From Chitinophaga sp. SYP-B3965 (GTDB taxonomy: Bacteria > Bacteroidota > Bacteroidia > Chitinophagales > Chitinophagaceae), in NCBI RefSeq assembly GCF_009647655.1, contig NZ_WJFD01000006.1, forward strand, positions 248,001 to 312,000: DNA of 64,000 nt, read 5' to 3'. The translations under genes were made by a program, and so were the position numbers. Every line of letters starts with the position of its first letter. The first letter of the stretch is position 1. The notes under the pieces were generated by a model, which did not search any database, was not told the DNA's origin, and was given only the letters and a program-made list of their open reading frames with translations. Shown piece after piece: positions 62,101 through 64,000 of the stretch.

Positions 62101-64000
62101 CAGGTTGATATCCAATGCTTCTGCAGTGGTAATACCTAATGGCAAAGAGAACGTGATCGTTGCACTACTACCTTCTGTTACTGTAGTAGCACCAGTGATC
62201 GTGATCAGTTTACTTGCGGTTACATCTGTGATATCCACTGTAGTCTTGGCTGTAATGGATGTACCATACACCATCGCAGTAGCTTCCAGCTGCAATTGTT
62301 CTGTAGGTTCAATTATATCATCAGTCAATGCATCCAGGTTAAAAGTAACCTCGTTTCCTCCAGCCGGTATTACTACCGAGCCCACAAAAGCACTATACTC
62401 TGAAGTCAGTAACGAAGCGCTTGATAAAGCACCTCTGCTTAAATTGATCGTCAGTGCATCCTGTGTTTTATGCGGAGATGGCAGACTGATCTTCACAACT
62501 GTTGAACCTCCTTCTGCAATAGATGCAGCAACAGGTGTTATCGTAAAGATCTTATTATTACTATTCTGACCATTCAGGTCTGTAATATTAATTGTGGTAC
62601 TAATTACAGTGAAGCCAGTTGCTATTCCGTTGAGGATCAGAGATTCTGTATTTTCCAAGAGCAGATCACTGCTGGCAGTGATGTCTACATATCCGCTACT
62701 TGCACCGGCAAGAATGGTAATGCTGCCTAATGCTCCATGATCTGTGTTATCAGCCTGTGATGTACCATCTTTTGCCAGTGTTACAATAATATCTGTTGAA
62801 GAAGTCACACTTAAAGTAGCTGTAATTCTTACAGTACCACCTTCTGCCACACTAGCTATAGAAGCAGACAATGCAATTGATGCGCCTACTAAGTCATTAT
62901 CTATAACATCCAGTTCTACGTTACTATTAAATGTAAATCCACCAACAGCACTTGGTATCAGTTCCAGTTTCTCTAATGCTTCAATAACACCATCTGTTTT
63001 AGCTGGTAAGGTGAGATCGATGTGATCACCGTTAGGTGGGATTGTTACTTTATTGGGGAACACGCCAGTGAAATCTGCAGGTAAAGCAGTGGAGGTTCCG
63101 GCAACGGCCAGATCGATATCCAATGCTTCCACAGTGATGATACCTGATGGTAAAGAGAACGTGATCGTTGCACTGCTGCCTTCTGTTACCGTAGTGGCAC
63201 CGGTGATCGTGATCAGTTTGTTCGCAGTCACATCTGTGACAGCTACGTTAGATGATGTAGTTACTGCTTCTCCGAATACGGTAGCATTTGCTTTGATCTC
63301 TAATGTTTCATTCGGTTCTATCAGTTGATCGGTGTTAGCAGTCAGGGTGAAGAAGACTTCGTTTCCTCCTGCGGGGATCGTAACTGTCGATGGTAAAGTA
63401 TATTCTGTGCCTAGCAAGGTAACTACAGTGCCTGTACCACTTGTTAAGTTAATGGTAAGTGCTTCCGAAGTAAGAATGGTATTAGGTAAACTTACTCTCA
63501 CCTGGATGCTTCCGCCTTCTGCAACAGTGGATGCAGCTGGGGTTAGTGTGATCTGTTTGTTGGCAGAGATACCTGTGGCATCCGTAATATTTACTGTTGT
63601 ACCAGTTACAGTTAAACCAGTTGCTGTTCCATTAAGGATCAGGGATTCTGTATTCTCCAGGAGCAGATCGCTACTAGCGGTAATATCTACATATCCATCG
63701 CTGGAACCTGCAGCGATCGTAATCGTTCCTAAAGCCCCATGATCTCCACTGCCGGCAACGGATAATCCATCTTTTGCCAGTACAACATTTATTGGTGTTG
63801 CAGACGTAACACTTAAGGTGGCCGTAATCCTCACAGTACCTCCTTCCGCCACGTTAGCCGCAGAAGAAGACAATGTAATTGTTGCACCAGCCAAATCAGC
63901 GTCTATAATATCCAGATCTACGTTCTGAGTAAATGTAAAATCAAGGTAAGATGGAACCAATATCAGTTTCTCCTGAAGTTCAATGACGCCATCTGCTTTT
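56107..64000 (-). CDS. Giant Calx-beta repeat surface protein with CHU_C (type B T9SS) C-terminal domain, N-terminus outside window
   Basis: At least 2,630 residues; the frame is open to the right edge (KADGVIELQEKLI precedes the first in-window start codon), so the N-terminus is missing. Almost all of it is tandem Calx-beta-like domains of about 110 residues, each with TVxEGxxxxITxxL and acidic ENTE/EPNE/GVIE loops that can bind calcium. Three domain types repeat in fixed order. The last 95 residues are a gliding motility-associated C-terminal domain: LSPNGDGKNDVLFIENLDKY, IVNRWGGTVYKTSNY, LPDGSYFFVLHVWD, TGYIVLKR. This directs secretion by type IX. PorP/SprF follows in the operon. Probably a surface adhesin. 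Confidence 0.9.
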   Translation of the reverse strand, partial: KADGVIELQEKLILVPSYLDFTFTQNVDLDIIDADLAGATITLSSSAANVAEGGTVRITATLSVTSATPINVVLAKDGLSVAGSGDHGALGTITIAAGSSDGYVDITASSDLLLENTESLILNGTATGLTVTGTTVNITDATGISANKQITLTPAASTVAEGGSIQVRVSLPNTILTSEALTINLTSGTGTVVTLLGTEYTLPSTVTIPAGGNEVFFTLTANTDQLIEPNETLEIKANATVFGEAVTTSSNVAVTDVTANKLITITGATTVTEGSSATITFSLPSGIITVEALDIDLAVAGTSTALPADFTGVFPNKVTIPPNGDHIDLTLPAKTDGVIEALEKLELIPSAVGGFTFNSNVELDVIDNDLVGASIALSASIASVAEGGTVRITATLSVTSSTDIIVTLAKDGTSQADNTDHGALGSITILAGASSGYVDITASSDLLLENTESLILNGIATGFTVISTTINITDLNGQNSNNKIFTITPVAASIAEGGSTVVKISLPSPHKTQDALTINLSRGALSSASLLTSEYSAFVGSVVIPAGGNEVTFNLDALTDDIIEPTEQLQLEATAMVYGTSITAKTTVDITDVTASKLITITGATTVTEGSSATITFSLPLGITTAEALDINLAVAGTSTALPADFTGVFPTKVTIPPNGDHIDLILPAKTDGVIEALEKLELVPSAVGGFTFNSNVELDVVDNDLAGASIALSASAASVAEGGTVRITATLSATSSTDIIVTLAKDGTSQADNTDHGALSSITILAGASSGYVDITASSDLLLENTESLILNGTATGFTIASTTVNITDATGISANKQITLTPAASTVAEGASIQVRVSLPNTILTSEALTINLTSGTGTVVTLLGSEYTLPSTVTIPAGGNEVFFTLAANTDQLIEPNETLEIKATATVFGEAVTTLSNVAVTDVTLSKLITITGAVSVTEGSSATITFSLPSGTTTVEALDIDLAVAGTSTALPADFTGVFPTKVTIPPNGDHIDLTLPAKTDGVIEALEKLELVPSAVGGFTFNSNVELDVVDNDLAGASIALSASAASVAEGGTVRITATLSVISSTDIIVTLAKDGTSQADNTDHGALGSITILAGASSGYVDITASSDLLLENTESLILNGTTTGLTVTGTTVNITDATGISANKQITLTPAASTVAEGASIQVKVSLPTNILTSEALTISLTSGTGTVATLLGTEYTLPSTVTIPAGGNEAFFTLAANTDQLIEPNETLEIKANATVFGEAVTTSSNVAVTDVTANKLITITGATTVTEGSSATITFSLPLGITTAEALDIDLAVAGTSTALPADFTGVFPTKVTIPPNGDHIDLTLPAKTDGVIEVLEKLELVPSAVGGFTFNSNVELDVVDNDLAGASIALSASMASVAEGGTVRITATLSATSSTDIIVTLAKDGASQADNTDHGAFGSITILAGASSGYVDITASSDLLLENTESLILNGTTTGLTVTGTTVNITDATGTSANKQITLTPAASTVAEGGSIQVRVSLPNTILTSEALTINLTSGTGTVVTLLGTEYTLPSTVTIPAGGNEVFFTLVANTDQLIEPNETLEIKANATVFGEAVTTSSNVAVTDVTLNKLITITGATTVTEGNSTTITFSLPLGTTTTEAIEINLAQGTNTPAVIAGDLNGGIPDKVIIPAGGNDITLTIQPNTDGVIETVEKLHLIPSAIGGFTFNQDVLLDVLDQSHSGTITFSSNTTAITEALDVATITVSLPGVLTAGSDIQVNITKGISSAGNADHSVLPAFVTIANGQHETTFTVTAPLDLILEGNEDLVLEGSALGYGVSGTTIQIQDSTHRDPLNTVITLNPNGGSISEGTTGHFHVSLPNNVVSTTPIVVQLAKTAASSTAADTDHTQIPVSITIPANSNVSANFDISAVVDGIIEPTEVVKVDGVVPAGFTFAGTNIDITDVTGLTLANRQIQITIDSTILHEGNTSKVTFALQSGITSSTDIAITVNADGGFSAAAADFTLTPNTVILPKDMNTVTVILEAIADNTDEPDEQLKLTGTATGFTVLPGGTVNIPGSGAPAVTVTAVKTTDAAEPSTQGVFTIKLPGAANAPADITVNYTVTGTAVSNDDYIPLSGVTIIKAGDNSVAVLVNVKDDQIIEGDEALQLTLQSASFVHFGNTIAASVDNSGGAGMLILDNENTAEGRKILIEKIHHAAEPNENGSVRVRFADAQFTATVPVTVTYTVAGTATAGVDYNTLSGTVTIPAGDHEAIISIVPIDDTDQESIETITIQLTGASAGLPLATQQQVSVDLYDNDKMTVEVFASASVTEGTTIPVTVRASKNTPVDMPVTISLQHDAFRTVTTSATFTITIPANQKEATANVVLVDNDVNDDNGFVNLAIQPFAGGGQPYAIGSSATSVTTVTDNDALEISFKVDTARVKEGNSAITPLGFTVKLNRMSSRVVNLNYLFADAFEGAGADKDPMRARAGEDFQPHITSLAIAPMQLEAEIVVPVIGDVDAEIDQLFAIRLTTATVASLQNAAVVVNPLTAIGIIQNDDQPIETEIKVNKGLSPNGDGKNDVLFIENLDKYTQNEIVIVNRWGGTVYKTSNYNNQSNNFSGRANTGGGSGSNLPDGSYFFVLHVWDSNGNMTRHTGYIVLKR
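58916..64000 (-). repeat. About five tandem 1,002-1,008-bp repeats within the adhesin gene
   Basis: The same site (coding GGFTFN in the second domain type) recurs at 58916, 59921, 60923, 61925, 62933 and 63935, spacings of 1005, 1002, 1002, 1008 and 1002 bases. Each unit codes three Calx-beta domains (334-336 residues). Between 59900 and 63900 many stretches are nearly identical in nucleotide sequence; the units fade into divergent domains left of 58900. Confidence 0.9.

Noticed and set aside
58439..63742. Long plus-strand frames (for example 60038-60730 and 62042-62569) opposite the giant gene
   Set aside because: They are antisense frames kept open by the repeated, biased codon use of the adhesin. 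They recur with the same 1-kb period and translate to low-complexity Val/Ser/Ala sequence with no recognisable domain.
58916..64000. CRISPR-like or satellite repeat reading of the adhesin array
   Set aside because: Units are about 1 kb, fully coding and in frame, without spacers.

Overview
The window reads as chromosome of a Bacteroidota bacterium, most likely a Chitinophaga-like member of the Chitinophagaceae. The signs are Bacteroidota promoters (-7 box TAnnTTTG, seen upstream of ssrA, rplU and others), a SusC/SusD pair, a PorP/SprF protein next to a giant secreted protein with a CHU_C/type B type IX secretion sorting domain, a GH3-like protein and many secreted carbohydrate enzymes. No rRNA, tRNA, CRISPR array, insertion sequence or prophage was seen. 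One tmRNA gene is present.

Layout. 1-4.5 kb: the 3' part of a gamma-glutamyltransferase, a DUF5995 protein, a methionine aminotransferase, an SMP-30 lactonase and a SWIM zinc-finger protein. 4.4-12.7 kb: a tightly overlapping recD-recC-recB operon. 12.7-16.4 kb: an orphan ABC ATPase, an HNH protein that may be a modification-dependent nuclease, and a GH9 glucanase. 16.4-19.3 kb: an ECF sigma/anti-sigma operon carrying a retropepsin-like protease. 19.3-20.2 kb: a two-gene module that looks like a toxin-antitoxin pair with an ADP-ribosyltransferase-like larger protein. 20.5-28.6 kb: AraC and GlxA regulators, a VOC protein and assorted metabolic and envelope genes. 28.8-32.4 kb: a MocR-type regulator with AhpD-like, DoxX and GNAT genes whose promoters share one architecture. 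32.4-45.1 kb: a polysaccharide utilization locus (AraC regulator, PhyH dioxygenase, six-hairpin glycosidase, GH26, sugar isomerase, SusC, SusD, GH28) with a shared operator-like motif. 45.2-54.2 kb: housekeeping genes (hopJ-like, ssrA, rseP, dxr, GH3-like, rplU, rpmA, a Lys/Ala-repeat protein, PolX-PHP, PrsW). 54.2-55.2 kb: a gene-free stretch with repeated stem-loops. 55.2-64 kb: porP/sprF and a Calx-beta repeat protein of more than 2,600 residues that runs off the right edge.

The most interesting results are two small regulons read directly from promoter comparison: MocR-linked (28.7, 30.3 and 31.9 kb) and AraC/PUL-linked (33.3, 36.3 and 38.3 kb). In each, a conserved upstream element sits at an essentially fixed distance from a -7 box in three separate transcription units. 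Next come the toxin-antitoxin-like ART module, the EVE-like/HNH protein, the stem-loop repeat family at 54.3-54.7 kb and the 1,002-bp-period repeats of the giant adhesin. All functions are assigned from reading sequence motifs only; no database search was run.
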